DNA of 64,000 nucleotides from CAVTSA01 sp963790575 (GCA_963790575.1 CAWBPD010000015.1:62001-126000), one strand, 5' to 3'; positions 34,866-44,278 are shown, counted from the stretch's first letter. Translations and numbers: made by a program. Notes: generated by a model not told the origin, from the sequence alone.

Positions 34866-37250
34866 TTGATCCGCGAGGCCCTGGGGCACAAGACGATCTG
34901 CATCACCGGCACCACCGGCTTCCTCGGCAAATCGCTGGTGGAGAAGATCCTCCGGGACATCCCCGAGGTGGAGCGCATCGTGATCGCGATCCGGGACTCG
35001 GCGCGGCGCCCGGCAGCCGAGCGGCTGGACCGCGAGATCCTCTCCAGCCCCGCCTTCCGCCGGCTCAAGGAGGAGCTCGGCGAGGAGTCGTTCGCGGCCC
35101 TGGCCCGGGCCAAGCTGCAGACCCTCGCCATCAACCTCGACCACGACGGTCTCGGGCTCACCGAGGAGGGCCGGAAGCTGCTCGCCTCCTGCGACGTCGT
35201 CATCCACTCCGCGGCCGCGGTCGAGTTCGACAACCCGGCCGACTGGTCCGCGCAGACCAACCTCTGGGGGGCGGCGCGTCTGATCGAGGCGGTCCGCGCG
35301 ACCGGGGCCCGTCCGCACCTGGTGCACGTCTCCACCGCCTACGTGGGCGGGATGCTGCGCGGCCGGGTCGACGAGACGCTGCCACACGACCCCGGGCTCA
35401 ACTGGCGCCACGAGGCGGAGATCCTCTCCGGCCTGCGCCCGATCGTGGAGGAGGAGAGCCGCCGCCCCGAGGTCCTGGCCAAGCTCGCCACCCAGGCCCG
35501 CCAACGCATGGGACCCGCCGGCACGCCCGCCACCGCCCGCGCCACCGAGCGGCTGCGCGACCGCTGGGCCAAGGAGCGGCTGGTCGAGCGGGGGCGTGCG
35601 CACGCGCGCGCCATGGGGTTCACCGACATCTACTCCTTCACCAAGGCGATGGCCGAGCGCGCGGTGGTGGAGCTGCATGGCGACGTTCCTCTCTCCATCG
35701 TCCGTCCCTCCATCATCGAGTCCGCGCTGCGCGACCCGGTCCCCGGCTGGCTGGAGGGGTTCCGGATGGCGGAGCCGATCATCCTCGCCTTCGGGCGCGG
35801 CGCGCTCTCTGACTTCTCCGGGTTGCCGGACTCGGCACTCGACGTGATCCCGATCGACTACGTCGTCAACACCGTGCTCGCAGTCGCCGCCAGCCCGCCG
35901 GCGGAGGGGCAGGCTTACCGGATCTACCACGCGGCCTCGGGCGGGCGGAACCCGCTGCGCCTGCGGCAGCTGCACGATCTGGCGGCGGCCTACTTCGGCG
36001 AGCACCCGCTGCGGGATCGCTACGGCCAGGCCATCGGCGCACCCACCTGGACCTTCCCCACCCGCCAGGAGCTGGCCGGTCGAGGGCGTCTCGCGCTGCG
36101 CGTCATCGAAGCGCTGCAGCAAGCGGTGGAGCGCATCCCGCTCGGGTCCAGCTCGCGCTGGTCGGACGAGCTGCACGATCGCCATGCCACGCTCGAGCGG
36201 TCGCTCAACCTGCTCGACCTGTATGCGATCTACACCGACGTCGATGCCATCTTCGACCAGGCCCACGTGCTGGAGCTGTGGGAGCGGATACCCGCCGACG
36301 AGCAGGAGCTCTTCCCCTTCGACACCGGGCTGTTCAACTGGACCGACTACCTCCACGGGGTGCACTTCCCGACCGTGATCCGGATGGCGCGGGCCGACAC
36401 CGTCGCCCGTCGCGGCGCCGCCCCCGGTGGCAGCACGGTGCCCAAAGCGGTCACGAACACTGCCCTCAGCGCGCTCGAGCGCCGGGTGGGGCGCGAGGAC
36501 GTGCTGGCGGTCTTCGACGTCGACGGCACCCTGGTCGAGACCAATGTCGTCGAGTACTACTTCTGGATGCGCCTGCGCGATCAGCCGGCGCGCGAGTGGC
36601 CGCTGTTTCTGGCCCGCATGGCGCGCCGCGCACCGCACTGGCTGGCGCTCGAGCGCAACTCGCGGGCCGAGTTCCAGCGATCCTTCTACCGGGAGTACGC
36701 CGGGCTCGACGCCGAGGAGATGCGGCACCTGGGGCGCGAGGCGCTGGAAGCGGTCACCCTGCGCCGCATCTACCCCGCCGGCATCCGCCGCATCCGGGAG
36801 CACAAGCGCGCCGGTCACCGGGTTCTGCTGCTGACCGGGGCCATGGACGTGGTGGTGGAGCCGCTCGCCGAGCTGCTCGAGGTGGAGGTGGACTGCGCCC
36901 ACCTGCTGATCGACCCCGACGGGCGCCTGACCGGGGACCTGGTGGCGCCACCGCCGGCCGGCGAGGCGCGCGGCGCGCTGCTGGAGCGGTTCGCGCGGGA
37001 GGGCAAGGCCGAACTCTCCTCGAGCTTTGCCTACGCCGACTCGCTGAGCGACCTGCCGATGCTGGAGGGGGTCGGAACCCCGGTCGCCGTCAACCCCGAC
37101 CCCCGCCTCTCTCAGATCGCGGGCCAGCGGGGCTGGCGCGTCGAACGCTGGCGGATGGCGCCCAGCAACTGGCGCCTCCCGGTCCCCAACCCATGGTCAC
37201 CCGCGTACAAGCTGGGCGTCCGCGGGGGTTCTCTGGCGCGTCCCGGCTGA
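34866..37250 (+). CDS. Fatty acyl-CoA reductase fused to HAD-IB phosphatase
   Basis: 794 aa, TTG start. Residues ~8-400: male-sterility/FAR-type NAD(P)-binding domain with TGTTGFLGKSLVEKIL, HVSTAYVGG and catalytic YSFTKA (Tyr256, Lys260). Residues ~545-740: HAD-IB domain with nucleophile motif FDVDGTLVETN (Asp551, Asp553), LLLTGAMDVV and SFAYADSLSDLPML. FARs reduce acyl-CoA to fatty aldehyde or alcohol. The HAD half may remove a phosphate from a lipid or glycerophosphate. The next three genes all overlap by 1-4 nt, suggesting a lipid pathway. Confidence 0.9.
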   Translation: MIREALGHKTICITGTTGFLGKSLVEKILRDIPEVERIVIAIRDSARRPAAERLDREILSSPAFRRLKEELGEESFAALARAKLQTLAINLDHDGLGLTEEGRKLLASCDVVIHSAAAVEFDNPADWSAQTNLWGAARLIEAVRATGARPHLVHVSTAYVGGMLRGRVDETLPHDPGLNWRHEAEILSGLRPIVEEESRRPEVLAKLATQARQRMGPAGTPATARATERLRDRWAKERLVERGRAHARAMGFTDIYSFTKAMAERAVVELHGDVPLSIVRPSIIESALRDPVPGWLEGFRMAEPIILAFGRGALSDFSGLPDSALDVIPIDYVVNTVLAVAASPPAEGQAYRIYHAASGGRNPLRLRQLHDLAAAYFGEHPLRDRYGQAIGAPTWTFPTRQELAGRGRLALRVIEALQQAVERIPLGSSSRWSDELHDRHATLERSLNLLDLYAIYTDVDAIFDQAHVLELWERIPADEQELFPFDTGLFNWTDYLHGVHFPTVIRMARADTVARRGAAPGGSTVPKAVTNTALSALERRVGREDVLAVFDVDGTLVETNVVEYYFWMRLRDQPAREWPLFLARMARRAPHWLALERNSRAEFQRSFYREYAGLDAEEMRHLGREALEAVTLRRIYPAGIRRIREHKRAGHRVLLLTGAMDVVVEPLAELLEVEVDCAHLLIDPDGRLTGDLVAPPPAGEARGALLERFAREGKAELSSSFAYADSLSDLPMLEGVGTPVAVNPDPRLSQIAGQRGWRVERWRMAPSNWRLPVPNPWSPAYKLGVRGGSLARPG

Positions 37251-38455
37251 TGCTCGCCGTCTCTCTGCACCGATCGGACGCCCGCTACGGGCTGGTGCGC
37301 GCCTCCGGCGGTGACGCGCGGGTCGCGACCAGCGATCTCTCGCTGCTCCACTTCGGGGCGGTCCCGGAGCCGGAGCTGCCCGGCTCCTCCTGGCTCGTGG
37401 TGCGACCACGGCTGGCCGGGATCTGCGGCTCCGATCTGGCGGCCGTCACCGGCCACGCGTCCCTCTACCTGGCGGCGCTCACCAGCTACCCGTTCGTGCC
37501 CGGCCACGAGGTGGTGGGTGAGACCGACGGCGGCGATCGGGTGGTGGTGGAGCCGGTCCTCGGCTGCCGCGTGCGGGGGTCGTATCCGCCCTGCCCCCAG
37601 TGCGCCGCGGGCAGGCCCGGCCTCTGCGAGCGGATGAACGCCGGGGACCTGGCGGTGGGGCTGCAGACCGGGTACTGCGCGGACACCGGCGGGGGGTGGG
37701 GGGAGAAGCTGGTCGCGCACCACTCGCAGCTGCACCCGGTGCCGGGTGACCTGTCCGACGAGGCGGCGGTGCTGATCGAGCCGTTCAGCTGCGCGGTGCA
37801 CGCGGCCCTGCGGGCGCGGATCGTGGGTGACGAGCGGGTGCTCGTCAACGGTGCCGGGACCATGGGCCTGCTCACCCTGGCCGCGGTGCGCACCTTCACG
37901 ACACCCCGGCAGGTGTTGGTGGTGGCCAAGCACCCGGCCCAGAGGGAACTGGCGCGGGCCCTGGGCGCGGACGTGGTGATGTCACCGGCGGAGGTGGTGC
38001 AGCGCGTGCGGTTCCACACCGGGGCGGTGCGGGTGGAGGGCCTGACCAGCGGCCGGAGCCTGCTCCTGGGCGGGCCTGAGGTCTCGTTCGAGTGCACCGG
38101 GAGCGCGTCCGGCCTCAACCTGGCGGCCCGTATCACCCGGGCCGGAGGCCGGTTGGTGGCGGTCGGGATGCCGGGGGAGGTGAAGGTGGACTGGGGACCG
38201 ATCTGGCAGCGCGAGCTCTCGGTGCTCGGGGCCTACACCTACGGGACCGAACATCCGCAGGGGGGCCGGGGTGGGGGACCGCGCACGTTCCAGCTGGCGC
38301 TGGAGGCCGCACCGTCTCTGGGCCTGGAACGGCTGGTGGGCCCGCTCTTCCCGCTCGCCGGCTACCGCGACGCGATCCGCTACGCGTCGGCGGCCGGATC
38401 GCTGGGGGCAGTGAAGGTGGCGTTCGACCACCGGGTAGGATCGAGCACCGAATGA
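37250..38455 (+). CDS. Zinc-dependent alcohol dehydrogenase (MDR family)
   Basis: 401 aa; ATG overlaps the preceding TGA by one base. Catalytic zinc ligands in AGICGSD and PFVPGHEVVGE, structural cysteines in CPQCAAGRPGLC, NAD-binding VNGAGTMGLLTLAAV. It could oxidise or reduce the fatty alcohol/aldehyde of the FAR step or a polyol. The operon position, with ATGA overlap to the next gene, ties it to the same pathway. Confidence 0.88.
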   Translation: MLAVSLHRSDARYGLVRASGGDARVATSDLSLLHFGAVPEPELPGSSWLVVRPRLAGICGSDLAAVTGHASLYLAALTSYPFVPGHEVVGETDGGDRVVVEPVLGCRVRGSYPPCPQCAAGRPGLCERMNAGDLAVGLQTGYCADTGGGWGEKLVAHHSQLHPVPGDLSDEAAVLIEPFSCAVHAALRARIVGDERVLVNGAGTMGLLTLAAVRTFTTPRQVLVVAKHPAQRELARALGADVVMSPAEVVQRVRFHTGAVRVEGLTSGRSLLLGGPEVSFECTGSASGLNLAARITRAGGRLVAVGMPGEVKVDWGPIWQRELSVLGAYTYGTEHPQGGRGGGPRTFQLALEAAPSLGLERLVGPLFPLAGYRDAIRYASAAGSLGAVKVAFDHRVGSSTE

Positions 38456-40029
38456 ACCGCCCCGGCGCCGTCATTGAAGTCGATCGCAACACGCCACCGA
38501 CGCTCTTCCACTTCGGTGAGGGAGTTCGCCTGGAGCGCCTCCCGCTGGGGAGCCGGATCGTCTATCCGCCCGACCCGATGACGCCGATCGCGCACCCGCA
38601 GCGGGCGATCCGGCGCGCGCTCTCGCATCCGCTCGACGACGACCCTTTGCCCTCGCTGCTGCGCGCGGGGATGCGGCTCACGATCGCCATCGACGACCTC
38701 TCGCTGCCGCTGCCACCCATGGCCGCTCCCGACGTCCGGCAGCTGATCCTGGAGGAGGTCGTGGACCTGGCCGCCGCGGCCGGGGTGGAGGACATCGAGC
38801 TGATCATCGCCACCGGGCTGCACCGGCGGATGACGGCCGACGAGATCCAGCACATCGTCGGCGATCGCGTCTTCCACACCTTCTATCCCGAGCGCCTCTA
38901 CAACCACGACGCCGAGGATCCGGAGGGCAACGTGGTGGTCGGGGTGCTGGACGACGGCGAGGCGGTGACGCTCAACCGGCGCGCGGCGGAGTCGGACCTG
39001 GTCATCTACGTCAACCTCACCCTGGTCCCGATGGATGGCGGGCACAAGTCGATGGCCACCGGTCTCGCCAGCTACCAGGGGATCCGGCAGCACCACAACG
39101 TGGAGACGCTGCGCAACTCCCGCTCCTACATGCACCCGCCGGACTCCGCGCTCCACCACTCCTGCATCCGGCAGGGGCAGCTGATCGAGGACGCGGTCCG
39201 TGTCTTCCACATCGAGACGGCGGTCAACAACCACTCGTTCCCGGCGGTGGCCGGGTTCATGCAGAAGCGGGAGACCGACTGGACGGCCGGCGACCAGGCC
39301 GCGTTCCTGGCGGTCAAGCAGCTGACCGACCTGGCCCCGCCGACAGTCAAGCAGACGGTCTTCCACTCCATGCGCGCCCCCTACGGACTGACCGCGGTGC
39401 ACGCGGGGCAGGTGGACGCCGTGCACGAGAAGACGCTGAGCGCCGTGCGGGCACAGCTGACGACCGAGGTCGAGGGGCAGACCGACATCGTCACCATGGG
39501 GGTCCCTTACATGGGGCCCTACAACGTCAACGCGCCGCTCAACCCGGTGCTGGTGGTGTGCCTGGGGCTTGGGTACCTGTTCAACCTCTACCGGGGCCGG
39601 CCGGTGGTGCGGCAGGGAGGGGTGGTGATCCTTGAGCATCCTTGCCGCTACGAGTTCGACTCCGTCCAGCACCCTTCCTACATCGATTTCTTCGACGAGG
39701 TGCTGGCCGACACGCTGGACGCGGCCGCCATCGAGAGCCAGTACGAGCAGCGGTTCGCGGAGGACCCCTGGTACCGGCAGCTGTTCCGCAAGTCCAACGC
39801 CTACCACGGCGTACACCCCTTCTATGCCTGGTACTGGGGGGTGCACGCGATGGAGCACGTCGGGGATGTGATCATCGTGGGCGGCGACCGGAAGACGGTC
39901 CATCACCTCGGGTTCAAGTGCGCGACCTCGCTGGAGGACGCGCTCGAGATGGCGGAGCAGACGGTGGGCCGCTATCCCAGCATCACCCACCTGCGAATCC
40001 CGCCGCTCTTGCTGGCGGACGTGCGATGA
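38452..40029 (+). CDS. LarA-like (lactate racemase N-terminal domain, DUF2088) protein
   Basis: 525 aa. LarA-type features: IAIDDLSLPLPP (DD/P-rich motif), ELIIATGLHRRMTADEI, LTLVPMDGGHKSMATGLA with a Lys at the cofactor-lysine region, and VVILEHPCRYEF. LarA racemises lactate using a nickel-pincer nucleotide bound to a Lys; relatives act on other 2-hydroxyacids. No larB/C/E cofactor genes are seen. Its role beside a fatty acyl reductase is unclear: possibly a 2-hydroxy acid headgroup. Confidence 0.8.
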   Translation: MNRPGAVIEVDRNTPPTLFHFGEGVRLERLPLGSRIVYPPDPMTPIAHPQRAIRRALSHPLDDDPLPSLLRAGMRLTIAIDDLSLPLPPMAAPDVRQLILEEVVDLAAAAGVEDIELIIATGLHRRMTADEIQHIVGDRVFHTFYPERLYNHDAEDPEGNVVVGVLDDGEAVTLNRRAAESDLVIYVNLTLVPMDGGHKSMATGLASYQGIRQHHNVETLRNSRSYMHPPDSALHHSCIRQGQLIEDAVRVFHIETAVNNHSFPAVAGFMQKRETDWTAGDQAAFLAVKQLTDLAPPTVKQTVFHSMRAPYGLTAVHAGQVDAVHEKTLSAVRAQLTTEVEGQTDIVTMGVPYMGPYNVNAPLNPVLVVCLGLGYLFNLYRGRPVVRQGGVVILEHPCRYEFDSVQHPSYIDFFDEVLADTLDAAAIESQYEQRFAEDPWYRQLFRKSNAYHGVHPFYAWYWGVHAMEHVGDVIIVGGDRKTVHHLGFKCATSLEDALEMAEQTVGRYPSITHLRIPPLLLADVR

Positions 40030-40886
40030 GAGTGCCGCCCGCAGCTTGGAAGATCGGTCCGCTGCGGGATCTGCGCCTGGTCGCAGAGGGCTGGCACTGG
40101 CACTGGCGCTCGCAGCGGCCGCGTTCGTGGGCGCCGCAGGAGGAGGTGGTGCCCGGGGCCTCGAGCGACCTTTCCTGGGCCCGCAGCGAGCCGGTGCGCT
40201 CGATCCGGAGCGGCATCCAGCACGGGCTCTCGCTCCCGTTCACCCGCTTGATGGCGAATCCCCGGGTCAGCGGGCGCGAATGGCTGCGGCATCTCGACCG
40301 GCCGGTGCTGTTCGCCTCCAATCACGTCTCGCACGCCGACCTCCAGCTCCTGCTCTACGCGCTCCCCGACGAGGTCCGCGACCGCACCGTGGTGGGAGCG
40401 GCTGCCGACTACTGGTACAAGCGGCCCTGGCGCGGGCGCATCGTCTCGCTCTGGCTCAACACCTTCCCGTTCACGCGCACGGGCGGGGCACAGGGGGTGC
40501 TGCACAGCGCCGCCATGCTCGTGAAGTCTGGTTGGCACCTGGTGCTGTTCCCGGAGGGCACCCGGTCGGTCACCGGTGAGCTGCAGCCCTTCCAGCGCGG
40601 GATCGGCCACCTGGCGCAGGAGACGGGGGCCCCGGTGATCCCGATGTACGTCGGCGGATCGCATCGGATCATGCCCAAGGGACAGGCGCTGCCGCTGCCG
40701 GCGCCGGCCTGGGTGCGTATCGGCCGGCCGCTGGAGATGCAGCCCGGAGAAGGGTCGCGCGTCTTCACGGCACGGGTCGAGGAGGCGGTGCGGCAGCTGT
40801 CGCGGCAGCGGCTCCCGGCGGAGGCGACGGGGTCCTGGATCGAGCGGTGGCGGGCGGCGGCGCCGGTGGCGTCGAAGCGCCGCTGA
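40026..40886 (+). CDS. PlsC-type 1-acyl-glycerol-3-phosphate acyltransferase-like
   Basis: 286 aa; ATG overlaps the preceding TGA. Acyltransferase motifs: FASNHVSHADLQ (NHxxxD), TFPFTRTGGAQG, LVLFPEGTRSVTGE and APVIPMYVGG. It transfers an acyl group to a glycerophosphate or alcohol acceptor. As last gene of the four-gene operon it could acylate the product of the reductase/phosphatase. Three family A palindromes follow. Confidence 0.9.
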   Translation: MRVPPAAWKIGPLRDLRLVAEGWHWHWRSQRPRSWAPQEEVVPGASSDLSWARSEPVRSIRSGIQHGLSLPFTRLMANPRVSGREWLRHLDRPVLFASNHVSHADLQLLLYALPDEVRDRTVVGAAADYWYKRPWRGRIVSLWLNTFPFTRTGGAQGVLHSAAMLVKSGWHLVLFPEGTRSVTGELQPFQRGIGHLAQETGAPVIPMYVGGSHRIMPKGQALPLPAPAWVRIGRPLEMQPGEGSRVFTARVEEAVRQLSRQRLPAEATGSWIERWRAAAPVASKRR

Positions 40887-40900
40887 GAGTTGCCGTGGGG

Positions 40901-41009
40901 TGCCATTGCCGGCGATGCAACGTCATGCGCGTCTCGGTGGGGTGACATTGCCGGCGATGCAACGTCACGTGGGTCTCGGTGCGGTGACATTGCCGGCGAT
41001 GCAACCTCA
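40901..41009. repeat. Family A palindrome array, three copies at 42 bp
   Basis: TTGCCGGCGATGCAA occurs at 40906, 40948 and 40990, each exactly 42 bp apart, flanked by TGAC/GTCA-type arms; the 20-bp between-copy segments share GTCTCGGTG. The convergent plsC-like and tetR genes flank it and the last copy contains the tetR stop codon. Confidence 0.85.
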
Positions 41010-41762
41010 CGCGGGCTGGGCTCGGCGTCGCTCGAGCATTCTCTCCAGGCCGAACACGAGCAGATCGACGGTGTCGTTCCACCAGATGTCAGGGTCGCTC
41101 AACCAGGCCTCCGCGATCTCCCGCGCGCTGGCCACGCTGTTGGGGAACTGGTCCGGAGGCAGGCTCAGCCCGGTGAGCTCGACCCGCTTGCGCATCAGCT
41201 CCAGCGTGCGTTCGTCGAGGTCGGGGACGTCGGGCCCCGACTGTCGCAGCAGGAGTAGGTAGCCGGCGACGAGGTTGGAGACGATCCGGAGCATCACGGC
41301 CGCATCCCGCCGGCTGAAACCGGCTTCGAGCAGGATGCCGAGGATGTCCTCGTTCGGCCTCCAGATCCCGGGCGTGATGTCGCCGCTGTAGGCGAAGGCA
41401 AGGCCCATCGCGAGCGGCCTGGCGTCCACCGCGCGGCGGTAGTTCTGCATCGTCAGGCGCACCCGCTCCGTCCACGGCATGTCGGACCGGACGCCGGCCA
41501 GGAGGTCGACGCCCTCCATCTCGGCCTCGTACATGGCGTTGAGGAGCCCCGCCTTGTCCTTCACATGACGGTAGAGGGACATGGGGGTTACGCCCAGCTC
41601 GGTGGCCAGGCGCCGGAGGCTGACCGCCTCCATACCTTCGGCGTTGCCGATCTCCAGCGCCCGCTCGACGATCGCCCGCCGGGACAGGGTTCCGCGCCTC
41701 GCCTCTTTCCGGCCTTCCACGGACTTGACAAGTGTACGGTGCATACTTACACTGTCCGCCAT
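41007..41762 (-). CDS. TetR-family regulator with TetR-type C-terminal domain
   Basis: 251 aa from ATG 41762; ATG 41744 is an alternative. N-terminal HTH: RRAIVERALEIGNAEGMEAV and LRRLATELGVTPMSLYRHVK. The C-terminal part (AFAYSGDITPGIW, IVSNLVAGYLLLLRQ) resembles the TetR_C ligand domain. Divergent from an MFS exporter, the standard repressor/efflux pair. A 6-bp-arm dyad lies between the promoter hexamers of the exporter. Confidence 0.9.
   Translation of the reverse strand: MADSVSMHRTLVKSVEGRKEARRGTLSRRAIVERALEIGNAEGMEAVSLRRLATELGVTPMSLYRHVKDKAGLLNAMYEAEMEGVDLLAGVRSDMPWTERVRLTMQNYRRAVDARPLAMGLAFAYSGDITPGIWRPNEDILGILLEAGFSRRDAAVMLRIVSNLVAGYLLLLRQSGPDVPDLDERTLELMRKRVELTGLSLPPDQFPNSVASAREIAEAWLSDPDIWWNDTVDLLVFGLERMLERRRAQPA
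41725..41753 (+). promoter_or_regulatory. MFS promoter with embedded TetR operator
   Basis: TTGACA (41725-41730), 17-nt spacer, TACACT (41748-41753): the best promoter in the window. AGTGTA (41731) and TACACT (41748) are perfect inverted repeats, 11 bp apart, covering spacer and -10, where TetR would block RNA polymerase. TACACT ends 7 nt before ATG 41761, so the exporter mRNA is probably leaderless. Confidence 0.6.
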
Positions 41763-43008
41763 GTCTACACCATATACCGACACCGGTAACATGGCTCAGA
41801 CTCCAAAGCGGCCGCCGATGACCGCGATGCTGCGGTCCCGGCGTTACGTGGTGCTCTGGACCGCGCAGTTCGCCTCATTGATGGCGGGCTTCTTCAACTA
41901 CGTCGCGGTGGCGTGGCTGGTGCTCCAGATCACCGGCTCCAACCTGGCGATGGGCGGCGTGCTGGCGGCGGCCTCGATACCGCAGGCCGTGTTCATGCTG
42001 CTCGGCGGCGCCATCAGTGACCGCTTCTCGCCTCGAAACACGATGCTGGCCGCGGGGGTGGCGCGTGGAGCGGTGATGGCCGTCCTCGCGCTGCTCACGC
42101 TCACGCACTCGGTTCAACTCTGGCAGCTGTTCGCCGGTGCGGTCCTGGTGGGCACCACCTCCGCCTTCTTCGTCCCCGCCAGCACGTCGATCCTGCCGCG
42201 CCTGGTGGAGAGCGACCAGCTGGAGGCCGGCAACGCCCTGCTCAACCTGAGCCGCACGGTCGCCATGGTCCTGGGATCCGCCCTCGCGGGGGTGGTGGTC
42301 GCCGCCGCGGGGGCTGGAACCGGCCTCGGGGTCGACGCGGCGGCCTCGGTGCTGGCGGGGCTGCTGATGATGCTGCTGCCGGGCGGCGCCGGATCCGCTA
42401 CCACCAAGGGGAACCCGCTCGCCGAGGTCCGCGACGGCATTCTCCACGTCTGGGGCGATGTGCAGCTGCGTACCACCCTGCTCGTGATCTCGGTGCTCAA
42501 CCTGTTCGCTCTGGGGGCGATCGAGGTCGGCCTTCCCGCGCTCGCCCACCAGCACTTCAGCCAGGGTGCGGCTGCGCTGGGGATCGCCTTCGCGGCCTGG
42601 GGCCTCGGTTCGACGGTGGGCTCGATCTTCGCCGGCACCCGGCCCGCTCCCGCTCGGTTCGGCTGGATCATGCTCGGGACGGTGGCGCTGATCGGCGCCG
42701 GCATCGCGGCCGCCGGTGTCGCTCCCAACCTTCCGGTCCTGGTGCCGATCATGGTCGTCCTGGGCGCGGTCGAGGGCCTCGCCACCACCTACGTGATCAG
42801 CTGGATGCAGCGCCGCACCGACGCCGCCATGCAGGGACGGGTGATGTCGCTGGCCATGTTCGCCTCCATGGGGCTGGAGCCGCTGGCCCTGGGCCTCTCG
42901 GGAGCGCTGGCCTCCCGACAGCTGGGCCTGCTGTTCTGGGGCTCCGCCATCGCCATCGAGCTCACCGCGCTCGGGGCCGGCCTCAGCCGGTCGGTCCGCC
43001 GCATGTAA
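41761..43008 (+). CDS. MFS exporter (drug:H+ antiporter-like)
   Basis: 415 aa from ATG 41761 (ATG 41791 possible). About twelve membrane helices; MFS pattern GGAISDRFSPRNTMLAAG in the loop between helices 2 and 3, and a second half starting near DVQLRTTLLVISVLNLFAL. Resembles MFS_3/enterobactin-exporter-like proteins. Regulated by the adjacent TetR protein, so likely exports a toxic compound that induces it. Confidence 0.9.
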   Translation: MSTPYTDTGNMAQTPKRPPMTAMLRSRRYVVLWTAQFASLMAGFFNYVAVAWLVLQITGSNLAMGGVLAAASIPQAVFMLLGGAISDRFSPRNTMLAAGVARGAVMAVLALLTLTHSVQLWQLFAGAVLVGTTSAFFVPASTSILPRLVESDQLEAGNALLNLSRTVAMVLGSALAGVVVAAAGAGTGLGVDAAASVLAGLLMMLLPGGAGSATTKGNPLAEVRDGILHVWGDVQLRTTLLVISVLNLFALGAIEVGLPALAHQHFSQGAAALGIAFAAWGLGSTVGSIFAGTRPAPARFGWIMLGTVALIGAGIAAAGVAPNLPVLVPIMVVLGAVEGLATTYVISWMQRRTDAAMQGRVMSLAMFASMGLEPLALGLSGALASRQLGLLFWGSAIAIELTALGAGLSRSVRRM

Positions 43009-43032
43009 GCCTGTCGCCGGCGGCCGCTCGGG

Positions 43033-43095
43033 GTGACATCGCCGGCATTGCAACCTCATGCGGCGCTGGATGGGGTTGCATCGCCGGCGACTCAA
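43033..43095. repeat. Family A palindrome pair (42 bp spacing)
   Basis: GCCGGC cores at 43041 and 43083, 42 bp apart, within TGACATC...GCAACC and GGTTGCATC...GACTCAACG contexts. 25 bp downstream of the MFS stop. Confidence 0.8.
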
Positions 43096-43125
43096 CGTGA
43101 TCCGGCCTCGGGGCGAAAGCGTCGC

Positions 43126-43131
43126 TAGCAT
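43126..43131 (+). promoter_or_regulatory. TAGCAT -10 box for enolase-superfamily gene
   Basis: TAGCAT ends 6 nt before ATG 43138, the leaderless spacing seen elsewhere in this window. Confidence 0.4.
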
Positions 43132-43137
43132 TCTGAG

Positions 43138-44278
43138 ATGCGCATCACCGACGTCCAGGTCATCCCCGTCGACCGCTATCTCTTCGTCGAGGTTCACACC
43201 GACGCCGGCCTCACGGGGGTGGGCGAGTCGGGCGCCTGGGGCTTCCTGGAGGCGTCGGGACAGGCGGTGGAGACGTTCAAGCGGTACCTGGTGGGGCAGG
43301 ACCCGCTGCGCATCGAGCACCACTGGCAGTACCTGTACCGGTGGAACGCGTTCCGCGGCGCCGCCATCATGGGCGCGCTGTCGGCGATCGACATCGCACT
43401 CTGGGACATCGCCGGGAAGCACTTCGGGGCCCCCGTGCACCAGCTGTTGGGCGGGCCGACCCGTGACCGGGCCCGGGTCTACTACCACGTCTTCGGGGAG
43501 ACGCGGGAGGAGCTGGTCCGGGGCTGCGTCGAGGCCAAGGCGGCAGGGTTCACCGCGGTCGGCCACCTGACGCCCTTCGTGGACGCCCCGCGCGACCTTG
43601 CCGTACGAGGAGACCTACGTCCAGCGCATCGAGGGCGCGATCGAATCGGTGCGGGCCTACCGCGAGGCGGTGGGGGACGCGGTCGACCTCTGTGTCGAGA
43701 TCCACCGGCAACTGACCCCGGCGGAGGCGATCGTCCTGGCGCGGGGGATCGAGCGGTACCACCCGCTCTTCTACGAGGACCCCACGCTGCCCGACAACTT
43801 CGACGCCATGGCGCAGATCGCCGACCACATCGAGGTACCGATCGCCACCGGGGAGCGCATCCACACGATCTTCGAGTTCGAGATGCTGCTCGCGCGCGGA
43901 GCGGTCCAGTACGTGCGGCCGGATGTCTGCATGTGCGGAGGGATCACCGGCGCCAAGAAGGTGGCGGCACTGGCGGAGGCCCGCCACGTGGGGGTGGTGC
44001 CGCACAACCCGCTCTCGCCCGTCAGCACCGCCGCCTGCCTCCAGCTCGCCGCCTGCATCCCCAACTTCACCCTCCAGGAGTACCCGCTCGGGGAGGGCGA
44101 ACCGCCCAAGAGCGAGATCGTGGAGCCGACGCTGGTGCGGGAGGGGGCCTACCTGCGCATCCCCACCGCGCCCGGGATCGGGGTCTCGCTGACACCCGAC
44201 GCCGCCACCCGGCACCCGTACCGGCCGCGCGAGGTGGTCACGCGCCTGCGCGCCGACGGCTCGGTGATGGACCAGTAG
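43138..44278 (+). pseudogene. Mandelate racemase/muconate lactonizing enzyme family, frameshifted
   Basis: The first frame (43138 to ~43590) gives the N-terminal capping domain (ITDVQVIPVDRYLFVEV, GVGESGAWGF, ALSAIDIALWDIAGKHFGAP). At GACCTTGCCG (43588-43597) one extra base shifts homology to the next frame, which continues PYEETYVQRIEGAIESVRAY to the stop at 44278. Barrel ligands are present there: DLCVEIHRQL (Asp), LFYEDPTLP (Glu), IATGERIH (Glu), and VVPHNPLSP (His). Deleting the extra base gives ~380 aa, normal for the family (sugar-acid dehydratases or cycloisomerases). Either pseudogene or sequencing error. Confidence 0.8.

Noticed and set aside
38380..39990. Long minus-strand open frame opposite the LarA-like gene
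   Set aside because: Same antisense artefact; no recognisable domain, while the plus strand is clearly LarA-like.
40901..41009. Possible CRISPR array (three 42-bp units)
   Set aside because: Only three units, the between-copy segments are similar to each other and not unique spacers, the repeat is palindromic and also found as pairs at many other loci, and no cas genes are present.
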